Source: an uncultured bacterium
GTDB taxonomy: Bacteria > Actinomycetota > Coriobacteriia > Coriobacteriales > Coriobacteriaceae
Assembly (NCBI GenBank): GCA_905214615.1
Contig: CAJMMX010000059.1
Coordinates: forward strand, 1-14,653
DNA: 14,653 bases
Direction: 5' to 3'
Notes under the pieces: generated by a model
Databases searched by the model: none
What the model saw: the letters and a program-made list of their open reading frames with translations, nothing else
What the model was told of the DNA's origin: nothing
Shown here: one piece after another, positions 1 through 6,036 of the stretch
Numbering within the stretch: position 1 is the first letter of the stretch
How the letters are laid out: each line of letters opens with the position of its first letter
Program-made: the position numbers and the translations under genes

Positions 1-86
1 TTTCTCACTGAGCGACTCTGCTTGCAGCCGGAGTGAAAAAGGTTATTAGTGGCCGGGCCCGCGACCGGTGGGACATGTACCCCCAA

Positions 87-710
87 TTAACTGTTCTTCA
101 TGACAATCGAATCCACGACATCGGCCACATTCTCGCAGCAGTCGGCGCAGTACTCCAGGAAGGCGTACACGTCACGCCAAGCGATGACCTCGAGCGGGTC
201 CTTGCCGTTAACGTGCAGGTTACGCATGGCGTTGATATAGAGCTCGTCGGCCTCGGACTCGATGGTGTTGATCTGGATGACGAGCTCGCGCAGCGTTTTG
301 GACTTGCGGTAGTTAGGCAGCTCGACCATAAGGTCCTTCATGGCGCGGCAGGCGTCGGTCACCTTGTGGGCGATGACGATGGCGTCGGGATGGATGCTCT
401 GGATGTTGGTGAAGTAGACGCGCTGCACGACGCCCTCGATACGGTCGAGCACGGTGTCGAGCGAGCAGCTCATCAGATCCAGGTCCTCGCGCTCAAGCGG
501 GGTGATAAAGGCCGTGAGCAGGGCGTCCTCAAGCTCATGGTGCTTCTTGTCGGCCGCATGCTCGATCGCATGCATCTTGTCGAGCATATCGTGAATCTTT
601 GCGGGATCGAAGTTCTCGAAAATCTTGGTAAGCAGCTCGGCGGCCTGGACGGCGAGGTCGGCGCAGGCGACGTAGTTGTCAAAGTAGAACGAATCGGGTT
701 TCTTTGCCAT
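87..710 (-). CDS. DUF47 / PhoU-like phosphate transport accessory protein
   Basis: A 207-residue, almost entirely helical, acidic protein of the DUF47 (PF01865, TIGR00153) family, whose fold is the PhoU-type helical bundle. No signal peptide or membrane segment is visible, so it should be cytoplasmic. The length fits the family (about 205-215 residues). The start at 710 is preceded by GAAAGGA with a spacing of 8, which supports it. It lies 67 nt downstream of the PiT phosphate transporter on the same strand. A pit-DUF47 pair is a recurring gene order in bacteria, where the DUF47 protein is thought to modulate the transporter. The two genes are probably one transcript. The role in controlling phosphate uptake is inferred from family and context; I see no catalytic residues. 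No clear terminator is visible in the 86 nt after the stop. Confidence 0.9.
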   Translation of the reverse strand: MAKKPDSFYFDNYVACADLAVQAAELLTKIFENFDPAKIHDMLDKMHAIEHAADKKHHELEDALLTAFITPLEREDLDLMSCSLDTVLDRIEGVVQRVYFTNIQSIHPDAIVIAHKVTDACRAMKDLMVELPNYRKSKTLRELVIQINTIESEADELYINAMRNLHVNGKDPLEVIAWRDVYAFLEYCADCCENVADVVDSIVMKNS

Positions 711-777
711 GAGTGGGTCCTTTCGAGGCGAAGACGGGTGGGCGAGGTGTTACGGTCCAGATGGACGTTCGGTTTGA

Positions 778-1827
778 CTAGATGAACATCATGAACAGCT
801 TGGCCATGACAAAGCTGATGAGTCCACAGGCGGGGAAGGTGAAGAACCAGGTGAACATCATGTCCTTGACTACGCCGAAGTTGATGGCCGAAAGGCGCTT
901 GACGGCGCCGACGCCCATGATGGCGCAGGTCTTGATGTGAGTGGAGGACACGGGGATGCCGGTGAGCGTGGCAAGCAGCAGGTTTGCGGCGCCCGCCAGG
1001 TCGGCGGAGAAGCCCTGGTACTTTTCGAGCTTGACCATGCTCTGGCCAACGGACTTGATGATGCGCTCGCCGCCCACGCTGGTGCCGATGCCCATGGTGG
1101 CCGAGCACAGCAGCATAATCCAGATGGGGATGCCGGCATCGCCGACGCTCGTCTGGCCGCTGGCAAAGGCCACGCCTAAAAAGAGCACGCCGATGAACTT
1201 CTGTCCATCCTGCGCGCCGTGCATAAAGCTCATGGCCGCAGCGCTTGCGATCTGAGCGTATTTAAAGAAGACATTGGCACGTCGCCTGTTGGCGGCGGCG
1301 AAAAGAATCGAGACGAGCTTGCACAGGACCCAGCCCATGACAAAGCCCAGGCCGATGGAGAGCGCCAGGCCGTAGATGACCTTCATCCACTCGTGGACGT
1401 TGACGCTGCTCGCACCGCCGAGGGCGATGGCGGCACCGGTCAGGCCGGCGATAAGGCTGTGGCTTTGCGAAGTGGGGATGCCAAAACGCGACGCTGTGGC
1501 GCCGTAGACGACGATGGAGAACAGCGCCGCGCACAGGCAGGCGAGCGCCATGGTGCTGTTTCCGCCAAAGTCGACAATATGGGAGATGGTGTTGGCGACG
1601 CTCGCGTTAAAGTGCGTCATGATGAGCACGCCAAGGAAGTTGAATGCGGCACTCATGAGGATGGCGGCGCGGGCGGGCATGCAACGCGTAGTGACGCAGG
1701 TCGCGATGGCGTTGGGTGCGTCGGTCCATCCATTGACGAAGATGGCGCCGAGCGCGAGGATCACGGTGACGGCAAGGACTGGGTTCGACACAAGTTGGCC
1801 GAGGAAGGTTGAGAACGTTACGTCCAT
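778..1827 (-). CDS. PiT-family inorganic phosphate transporter
   Basis: A 349-residue polytopic membrane protein of the PiT family (PF01384), which imports phosphate as a metal-phosphate complex or by cation symport. The duplicated architecture of the family is visible. The first half carries GWTDAPNAIAT at residues 33-43 and GIPTSQSH at 116-123. The second half carries HGAQDGQK at 203-210 and GIPVSSTH at 290-297. Both PxSxxH repeats are kept, whereas the usual GxND signature reads GWTD in the first half and GAQD in the second, a variant seen in low-affinity PiT proteins. About nine or ten hydrophobic segments can be traced. The start at 1827 has only a weak GAGAAAG ribosome binding site. A perfect AGGAGGTGAT lies farther upstream (1881-1890), too far to serve this ATG. 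It is followed on the same strand by the DUF47 gene. Confidence 0.93.
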   Translation of the reverse strand: MDVTFSTFLGQLVSNPVLAVTVILALGAIFVNGWTDAPNAIATCVTTRCMPARAAILMSAAFNFLGVLIMTHFNASVANTISHIVDFGGNSTMALACLCAALFSIVVYGATASRFGIPTSQSHSLIAGLTGAAIALGGASSVNVHEWMKVIYGLALSIGLGFVMGWVLCKLVSILFAAANRRRANVFFKYAQIASAAAMSFMHGAQDGQKFIGVLFLGVAFASGQTSVGDAGIPIWIMLLCSATMGIGTSVGGERIIKSVGQSMVKLEKYQGFSADLAGAANLLLATLTGIPVSSTHIKTCAIMGVGAVKRLSAINFGVVKDMMFTWFFTFPACGLISFVMAKLFMMFI

Positions 1828-1874
1828 ATATGGGCTTTCTCGAAGTTTGCAGGCACGTTACAGAAACATGATAA

Positions 1875-1880
1875 ATCGTA
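1875..1880 (-). promoter_or_regulatory. Possible -10 element upstream of the PiT gene
   Basis: On the minus strand the hexamer TACGAT follows GTGA, 48 nt before the PiT start. The same GTGATACGAT string occurs before the M18 aminopeptidase gene, and GGGTACGAT before the gene at 8552, which suggests a shared -10 type. No good -35 is visible. A second candidate, TAATAT at 1947-1952, is equally possible. Confidence 0.3.
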
Positions 1881-2042
1881 TCACCTCCTGCGGGTTTCTT
1901 TACCGAGTTCTGATGGGAGCAGTGAATTTTTTGGCACTAAAAATGAATATTAGCCCTGTTGACCGCGGGTGTTCTTTTTGCTAACACACCATGAGGACAC
2001 GTGCGCGCGCCCCAACACCCCAAAACCACAGTCTGTTCGCTT

Positions 2043-2048
2043 TACAAT
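2043..2048 (+). promoter_or_regulatory. Possible -10 for the gene at 2078
   Basis: TACAAT stands 30 nt before the chosen start and would put transcription initiation at about 2055. That is almost on the alternative ATG at 2057. No convincing -35 accompanies it. Confidence 0.35.
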
Positions 2049-2077
2049 ATGCAAACATGCGTTCGATAATAGGAGGC

Positions 2078-2416
2078 ATGGAATATCGACAGACAGACGG
2101 CAAAACTCGGCGCGTGCACAAGCAGTATGTGGACGTCGTGACCCGCATCCTTGCGGGCGGACAAGTCGTGCCGGTCACCGTCTGCTGGGTCGACGGCCGT
2201 TGCTTTACGATCGACGAAATTATCTCGACCACCGGGTTTGGCCTGACGGTTCACGGCATTCGTACGGCAACCTATAAGGTACGTTTTGGCGGACATGCGA
2301 CCGAGTTGTATCTGGAGGACCAAACGCGTGAGCGGGCGGATGGCTCGCAGACGCATGTGATGCGTTGGTGGGTATGGGCGTTTGACCGCACGCTTGAGGG
2401 CGAGCGCCGCAGGTAA
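2078..2416 (+). CDS. Small protein of unknown function, WVDGRCF/VHGIRTATYKV type
   Basis: A 112-residue soluble protein that I do not recognise. It begins with a basic, charged stretch, followed by alternating hydrophobic and polar segments that look like a small beta-rich domain: VPVTVCWVDGRCFTIDEI around residues 31-48, GLTVHGIRTATYKVRFGG at 55-72, and a tryptophan-rich RWWVWAFD near the C terminus. There is no signal peptide or membrane segment. The start is uncertain. ATG at 2078 has AGGAGG directly in front with a single base between, which is too close for a normal ribosome site. An in-frame ATG at 2057 lies 9 nt past a TACAAT -10 (2043-2048), so a leaderless start giving seven extra residues is possible. 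The composition and intact frame argue for a real gene. It precedes the Bax inhibitor gene by 79 nt. Confidence 0.75.
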   Translation: MEYRQTDGKTRRVHKQYVDVVTRILAGGQVVPVTVCWVDGRCFTIDEIISTTGFGLTVHGIRTATYKVRFGGHATELYLEDQTRERADGSQTHVMRWWVWAFDRTLEGERRR

Positions 2417-2434
2417 GAGCGCACGGCATTCGGG

Positions 2435-2440
2435 TACAAT
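2435..2440 (+). promoter_or_regulatory. Probable -10 for the Bax inhibitor-1 gene
   Basis: TACAAT within GGGTACAATGG, 55 nt before the start at 2496. The same GGGTAnnAT pattern is found at 3277-3285 and 8510-8518 at comparable distances from starts, which raises confidence. No TTGACA-like -35 is seen at the expected distance. Confidence 0.45.
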
Positions 2441-2495
2441 GGCAGGGATCTTGTCACCTACGGCGCTGTCGTGGCGCTTTTTGAAAGGACGAAGT

Positions 2496-3191
2496 ATGAA
2501 CGATATCCAGGGCTATCAGAACGGCCCCGTCGAGACCGGCGCAAGCCGCGCCAAGGAGATGTCGCCGCGCGCGTACAATCTCGCCATGTCCGCCCTGATC
2601 TTCTTGGGCTTTTGCGCCATGGGTGCCGGCGCCTACTTTACGAGCACCATGTCGTTTGCGCGCATGATGATGAGCGGCGCCGCCCTACCGCTGGTCTTTG
2701 GCTCGTTTATTTTAACCATCGTCGGCATGGTCATGATGTCGGCTGCTGCGGGCAAGCAGTCCGTGGGCCTGTCCCTTGTGGGCTACGTAATCTTTGCGAG
2801 TACCTTTGGCCTGACCGCGTCGTTTGGCCTTGCCAACTACGACCTGCCTACCATCAACACTGCCTTTATCGCCACGGCCGCCATCACCTTTGTCTTTGGC
2901 GCCTTGGGCGTGACGTTCCCCAAGTTTTTCCAGCGCGTATATGGCATCGGCTTTGGCATTCTGCTCGCCACTATTCTGGTTGAGATCGTGCTGATGTTCA
3001 TGGGCGTTTCGCAGTCCATCACCGACCTGATCGTGATCGTGGTGTTTGCCGGCTTCATCGGCTACGACACCTATGTGGCAACGACGGTGCCGCCCACGCT
3101 GCCCAACGCCGTGCTCATGGCATCCAGCCTGTTCGTGGACATCATCAACGTGTTCCTGCGCATCCTGAACATCCTCGGTCGTCGCGACTAG
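2496..3191 (+). CDS. Bax inhibitor-1 / YccA family membrane protein
   Basis: A 231-residue integral membrane protein of the Bax inhibitor-1 family (PF01027, TMBIM), whose bacterial members such as YetJ form pH-sensitive calcium leak channels. A soluble N terminus of about 28 residues is followed by roughly seven hydrophobic segments (about 29-49, 60-82, 89-110, 120-140, 147-168, 174-195 and 205-224). The family-diagnostic C-terminal stretch VDIINVFLRILNILGRRD ends the protein. D191 (in GYDT) and D215 (in VDIIN) are 24 residues apart, the same spacing as the D171/D195 pH-sensor pair of Bacillus YetJ, so the sensor is probably kept. The start at 2496 has GAAAGGA 6 nt upstream. The longer in-frame extension upstream is rejected because it overlaps the promoter. 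Calcium or ion leak is inferred from homologues. Confidence 0.93.
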   Translation: MNDIQGYQNGPVETGASRAKEMSPRAYNLAMSALIFLGFCAMGAGAYFTSTMSFARMMMSGAALPLVFGSFILTIVGMVMMSAAAGKQSVGLSLVGYVIFASTFGLTASFGLANYDLPTINTAFIATAAITFVFGALGVTFPKFFQRVYGIGFGILLATILVEIVLMFMGVSQSITDLIVIVVFAGFIGYDTYVATTVPPTLPNAVLMASSLFVDIINVFLRILNILGRRD

Positions 3192-3237
3192 CGCGGGGGA
3201 TTGCAGCGTTTCTTGTCGGACGCGGTAAAACGATGTG

Positions 3238-3266
3238 AAAGGCGGTCCTTCGGGGCCGTCTTTTTT
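3238..3266 (+). terminator. Intrinsic terminator after the Bax inhibitor-1 gene
   Basis: A GC-rich hairpin with an 8-bp stem (3241-3248 with 3253-3260, two G-T wobbles) capped by a TTCG tetraloop and followed by six T. Three flanking A-T pairs can extend the stem. It sits 46 nt after the stop codon. Confidence 0.92.
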
Positions 3267-3279
3267 GTACGCGGCGGGG

Positions 3280-3285
3280 TATCAT
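3280..3285 (+). promoter_or_regulatory. Probable -10 for the PARG-like gene
   Basis: TATCAT within GGGTATCATGG, directly after the preceding terminator and 46 nt before the start at 3332. It matches the GGGTAnnAT pattern seen before two other genes in this window. Confidence 0.4.
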
Positions 3286-3331
3286 GGATGGGAAAAGCCG
3301 ATAGCGGCAGCGACAGGAAAGGTGGCCACGT

Positions 3332-4465
3332 ATGGCAGACGTCGACAACAGGAACCGTAACCGCAGGTCCAACCGAGCGGGTCAGCCCAATCCCAAGCGC
3401 GAGGCCCGTGCCAAGGCCGCCGAGCGTCACGTGGCAACTGTGTCCGAAGCGTGCGCCAAGGATATCGAGCGTTCGCTCGCCGGTGTTCGCGAGTTTGACG
3501 GTATGCCTGCCGGCTTTGTCGCGGCGATGAAGGCCAAGGTTCAGAGTGCTGTGGCCGCCGAAGAGCAGGTCGCCGAGGACGTCGAGAACGCGGAGACTAC
3601 CGAGGTCGAGGCGGCGCCCGAGACCGAGGCGGCGCCCGAGCCCGTCGAGGAGCCTGCCGAGGAAATCGCCGAAGCTGAGTCCGCGCCTGCTGAGGAGCCC
3701 GCTCCGGTCCTGCCCGAGGTCACTGTGCTTGATGCCTCCGCCACGCAGGCAATCCTCGATAACGGTCGCGGCTATGCGCAGTTCTGCGACATGGCCGTGC
3801 TCGCCTTTGCCTCGTTTACCAATCCGGGCGGTGGATATATTCAGGGTTATCTGGGCCAGGAGGCCACGCTGTGCGCCGATTCGTATCTGTACAACGTTCT
3901 CGATAGGCAGCGTAAGTGGTACGGCGAGAACCGTCGCCGCAACATCAACTGCGAGCTCTATCGTAACCGCGCCCTGGTGGTGCCTGCGGTGCGCTTCGAC
4001 CGCAACCACGTGCATGCATACGCCGACGTGATCGTGGTCGCCGCGCCCAACGTTAGGCGCGCCCGCCAGGAGTATCGCGTGAGCGACGATGCTCTGCTGG
4101 ATGCCCTGCGCGACCGCATTCGCTTTGTGCTCGCCATCTGCGATGAGCTTGGTCGCGAGAAGCTCGTGCTGGGTGCTTGGGGCTGCGACAACAACGGCTT
4201 TGATGCCGAGGCCGTGGCCGAGCTCTTCCGCAAGGAGCTCGCGTCGGGCGACTTCAAGGTCAAGCAGGTCTTCTTTGCCGTGCCCTCTACGCGCTGGGAC
4301 GAGGACTTCGCCAAGTTCGAGCACGTGCTGGCAAACTTCCCCGAGCGCAACGAGGAGTCCTATGCTCAGGTTGCCGCCCGCACCGCAGCCGCCCGTGCCG
4401 CCGAGCAGGCTCAGGCCGCTGCCGAGGATGACGAGGATGACGACGACTGGCGCAAGTACCTGTAA
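3332..4465 (+). CDS. TIGR02452 family PARG-like macrodomain protein with a substituted catalytic motif
   Basis: A 377-residue cytoplasmic protein. Residues 129-335 match the microbial-type poly(ADP-ribose) glycohydrolase family (PF10021, TIGR02452): FTNPGGGYI at 162-170, the motif region GGG-x7-QEA at 166-178, DSYLYNVL at 183-190, VVAAPNVRR at 235-243 and the late LGAWGCDNNGF at 280-290. Active members read GGG-x6-8-QEE, and the second Glu does the catalysis. Here that position is Ala178 (codon GCC), so ADP-ribose hydrolysis is doubtful and the protein may only bind ADP-ribose. The N terminus is basic (residues 7-32), followed by a helix and a Glu/Ala/Pro-rich linker (about 75-128) separating the first helix from the domain. 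The C terminus is an Ala-rich helix and an acidic EDDEDDDD tail. GGAAAGGTGG precedes the ATG. A terminator follows it, so it is probably a single-gene transcript. Confidence 0.88.
   Translation: MADVDNRNRNRRSNRAGQPNPKREARAKAAERHVATVSEACAKDIERSLAGVREFDGMPAGFVAAMKAKVQSAVAAEEQVAEDVENAETTEVEAAPETEAAPEPVEEPAEEIAEAESAPAEEPAPVLPEVTVLDASATQAILDNGRGYAQFCDMAVLAFASFTNPGGGYIQGYLGQEATLCADSYLYNVLDRQRKWYGENRRRNINCELYRNRALVVPAVRFDRNHVHAYADVIVVAAPNVRRARQEYRVSDDALLDALRDRIRFVLAICDELGREKLVLGAWGCDNNGFDAEAVAELFRKELASGDFKVKQVFFAVPSTRWDEDFAKFEHVLANFPERNEESYAQVAARTAAARAAEQAQAAAEDDEDDDDWRKYL
3608..3640 (+). repeat. Short tandem duplication in the Glu/Ala/Pro linker
   Basis: The 15-mer GAGGCGGCGCCCGAG occurs twice (3608-3622 and 3626-3640) with a period of 18 bp, which encodes six codons. 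It lies inside the low-complexity linker of the PARG-like gene and probably marks how that linker expands or shrinks. Confidence 0.75.
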
Positions 4466-4490
4466 ACGGTGCGCGTGATGCGATATACCG

Positions 4491-4523
4491 AGCCGACGGG
4501 GGCTGCTCCCGTCGGCTTTTTAT
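4491..4523 (+). terminator. Strong intrinsic terminator between the PARG-like and SGNH genes
   Basis: A perfect 10-bp stem (AGCCGACGGG at 4491-4500 with CCCGTCGGCT at 4508-4517), a 7-nt loop and a run of T from 4517 to 4521. It lies 25 nt after the PARG-like stop. It ends only about 18 nt before the SGNH start codon, leaving no room for a complete promoter between them. Confidence 0.92.
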
Positions 4524-4540
4524 TGAGTGGGGAGCTTACG

Positions 4541-5200
4541 ATGAAAAACGTTCTATGCTTTGGTGACAGCAACACCTATGGTTACGATCCGGCGGGCATG
4601 CGCGACGGTACCGCGGTGCGCTATGCGCAGGATGTGCGCTGGTGTGGCGTGGTCCAACGTGACTTAGGCGAGGGCTGGCATGTAATTGAAGAAGGCCTCA
4701 ACGGCCGCACGACGGTACGCGACGACATGTGCCATCTGGACACTAACCTCAACGGTATTCGCGCGCTTCCGATGCTGCTCGAGGCCCATAAGCCGCTGGA
4801 CGCCATTGTGATCATGCTGGGCACCAACGACTGTAAGACGGTCTTTAACGTGACAGCTTCCGATATCGCCCGTGGCGCCATGGCGCTGATTCGCGCCGTC
4901 CGCGCGTTTCCGTGGACCGACGCTGCGCCTTGCCCGCGCATCCTGCTGATGGCTCCTATCAAGATCAAGCCGCAGATCGCCGATGTATATATGACCGATT
5001 TTGACGAGCGTTCCGTCGAGGCATCTGAACATTTTGGCGAGTACTATGCGCACGTGGCCGAGCAGTTTGGCTGCGACTTTTTGAATGCCGCCGAGTTTGC
5101 CGAGCCGGGCGATATCGACTATCTGCATATGATGCCCGAAAGCCACGAGAGCCTGGGTCACGCCGTGGCAGCCAAGCTCAAAGAGATGCTCGGTGAGTAG
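4541..5200 (+). CDS. SGNH/GDSL-type hydrolase (arylesterase-like)
   Basis: A 219-residue esterase-like enzyme of the SGNH superfamily. The four blocks are present: GDSN at residues 8-11 with nucleophile Ser10, LNG at 53-55 with oxyanion Gly55, GTND at 94-97 with Asn96, and DYLH at 193-196 giving Asp193 and His196. The sequence resembles the cytoplasmic arylesterase/GDSL group (FGDSNTYGYDP, EGLNGRTT). No signal peptide is present, so it probably acts in the cytoplasm on small ester or acetyl substrates; the substrate cannot be read from sequence. The start at 4541 has GGGGAG with a spacing of 6. The ribosome site begins about 6 nt past the terminator of the previous gene, so a promoter must lie upstream of, or within, that hairpin. 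TATACC at 4484-4489 is the only weak candidate. A long hairpin follows the stop. Confidence 0.92.
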   Translation: MKNVLCFGDSNTYGYDPAGMRDGTAVRYAQDVRWCGVVQRDLGEGWHVIEEGLNGRTTVRDDMCHLDTNLNGIRALPMLLEAHKPLDAIVIMLGTNDCKTVFNVTASDIARGAMALIRAVRAFPWTDAAPCPRILLMAPIKIKPQIADVYMTDFDERSVEASEHFGEYYAHVAEQFGCDFLNAAEFAEPGDIDYLHMMPESHESLGHAVAAKLKEMLGE

Positions 5201-5209
5201 CACGGCCCC

Positions 5210-5248
5210 AAGCCACCGCAAAGGGGACAGGCACCTTTGTGGTGGTTT
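5210..5248. repeat. REP-like palindrome after the SGNH gene (may also terminate transcription)
   Basis: A 15-bp imperfect stem (5210-5224 with 5234-5248; both non-Watson-Crick positions are G-T wobbles) around the 9-nt loop GGACAGGCA. The core AAAGGGGACAGGCACCTTT resembles the short palindromic 'GGGGACAGGCACC' repeats common in gut bacterial chromosomes and often linked to REP-associated transposases; that link is from memory. On the plus strand the stem runs into TTTT, so it could end SGNH transcription. Confidence 0.6.
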
Positions 5249-5279
5249 TGCCCGGGTAAACGAACGGATTGGCTGCCAT

Positions 5280-5891
5280 ATGGGCATGGACGAGCTCATC
5301 GACCTCTTTGCCGAGGGCGATGAGCTCGTCTCCAATACCGCTTTTGAGGATTTGGATCTTGCCTACGACGTGGCGAACGGCGCGACCTTCGATGGCGTTG
5401 TGTTCCGATCTTGCGAGTTCGATAGCGTTGACTGGAGCGGCTCGACGTTTCGCGACGTGGTGTTTCGCGGTTGCCGCTTTATCCGCTGCAACATGGAAGG
5501 CTGCTGGCTCAGCCGCTGCGACTTCGTTGACTGCTCGGCACCGTGACTCAACTTGCTCAAGGCGCGCCTGTCGAGCGTGTCGTTTGGATCGTGCGATTTG
5601 AGCTATGCGAACCTTTCGGAGGGACGCATTGGCCCTATGACAGCATGCGATACACGTCTGAGAGAGGCTGCGTTTCAGGGTGCCAAGCTGGGTCAGATAC
5701 GCCTGGATGGCTGTGACCTGACGCGTGTTGATGTGTTCAAGACGTCGCTTTCCGGCGTTGATGTGTCGCGCTGTACATTTGCAGCGCCCGTTGTTTCGGG
5801 CGATTACCATGAGCTGCGTGGCCTGACGGTCAATGCCGAGCAGGCGCTGGCACTCTCGGGTTTGTTGGGAATTCAACTCGCCGACGACTAG
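5280..5891 (+). pseudogene. Pentapeptide-repeat protein gene interrupted by an in-frame TGA
   Basis: One reading frame encodes a right-handed beta-helix of pentapeptide repeats (A(D/N)LXX type), for example FDGVVFRSCEFDSVDWSGSTF before the break and CDLSYANLSEG, LREAAFQGAKL and CDLTRVDVFKTSL after it. TGA at 5544-5546, codon 89, splits the frame; repeats continue in the same frame on both sides, so this is a point nonsense change, not a frameshift. Without it the product would have about 203 residues, the usual size of Qnr/McbG-like pentapeptide proteins, and the C terminus LRGLTVNAEQALALSGLLGIQL is typical of that group. The start is uncertain: ATG at 5280 or 5286, neither with a good ribosome site. 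GTG at 5193 overlaps the SGNH stop and would translate through the hairpin. Family members mimic DNA and can protect gyrase, but most have no known role. Readthrough or two fragments remain possible. Confidence 0.75.
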
Positions 5892-5927
5892 ACGCCCCGG
5901 CCCTTTGCTCGACCGCTATCTAAAATC

Positions 5928-5992
5928 AAACCGTCGCAACATTTAATGATTTTTTGCGTTTGCACGATTTTCATCGAATGTTGCGACGGTTT
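5928..5992. terminator. Bidirectional terminator hairpin between the pentapeptide gene and thiD
   Basis: A perfect 16-bp inverted repeat (5928-5943 with 5977-5992) encloses a 33-nt AT-rich loop. On the plus strand the stem ends in five T (5990-5994). On the minus strand it runs into GGTTTGATTTT. It lies between convergent genes, which fits a shared terminator. The large loop is unusual for a plain terminator, and the total length of 65 bp equals that of the element at 9931-9995. Confidence 0.75.
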
Positions 5993-6036
5993 TTGGTGCA
6001 AGGTAGCCTGTCTCTTTTTGGCAGGTTACTGGCTAT

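Noticed and set aside
1..86. A terminator or gene end in the first 86 nt
   Set aside because: Only short GC-rich partial dyads are visible and no T-tract hairpin is clear; the segment is too short to assign a neighbour.
1959..1987. TTGACC with 17-bp spacing to TAACAC as a plus-strand promoter
   Set aside because: The -10 match is poor, and the TACAAT at 2043 is nearer the gene.
3188..4324. A 378-codon open frame on the minus strand opposite the PARG-like gene
   Set aside because: No domain and biased composition; it also starts inside a well-supported gene.
5544..5546. TGA in the pentapeptide gene as a selenocysteine codon
   Set aside because: No obvious SECIS-type hairpin directly after the codon, no redox motif around it, and the family does not use selenocysteine.
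6003..6029. 8-bp hairpin GTAGCCTG/CAGGTTAC just after thiD
   Set aside because: Contains a wobble pair, no T tract on either side, and the stronger hairpin at 5928-5992 explains termination.
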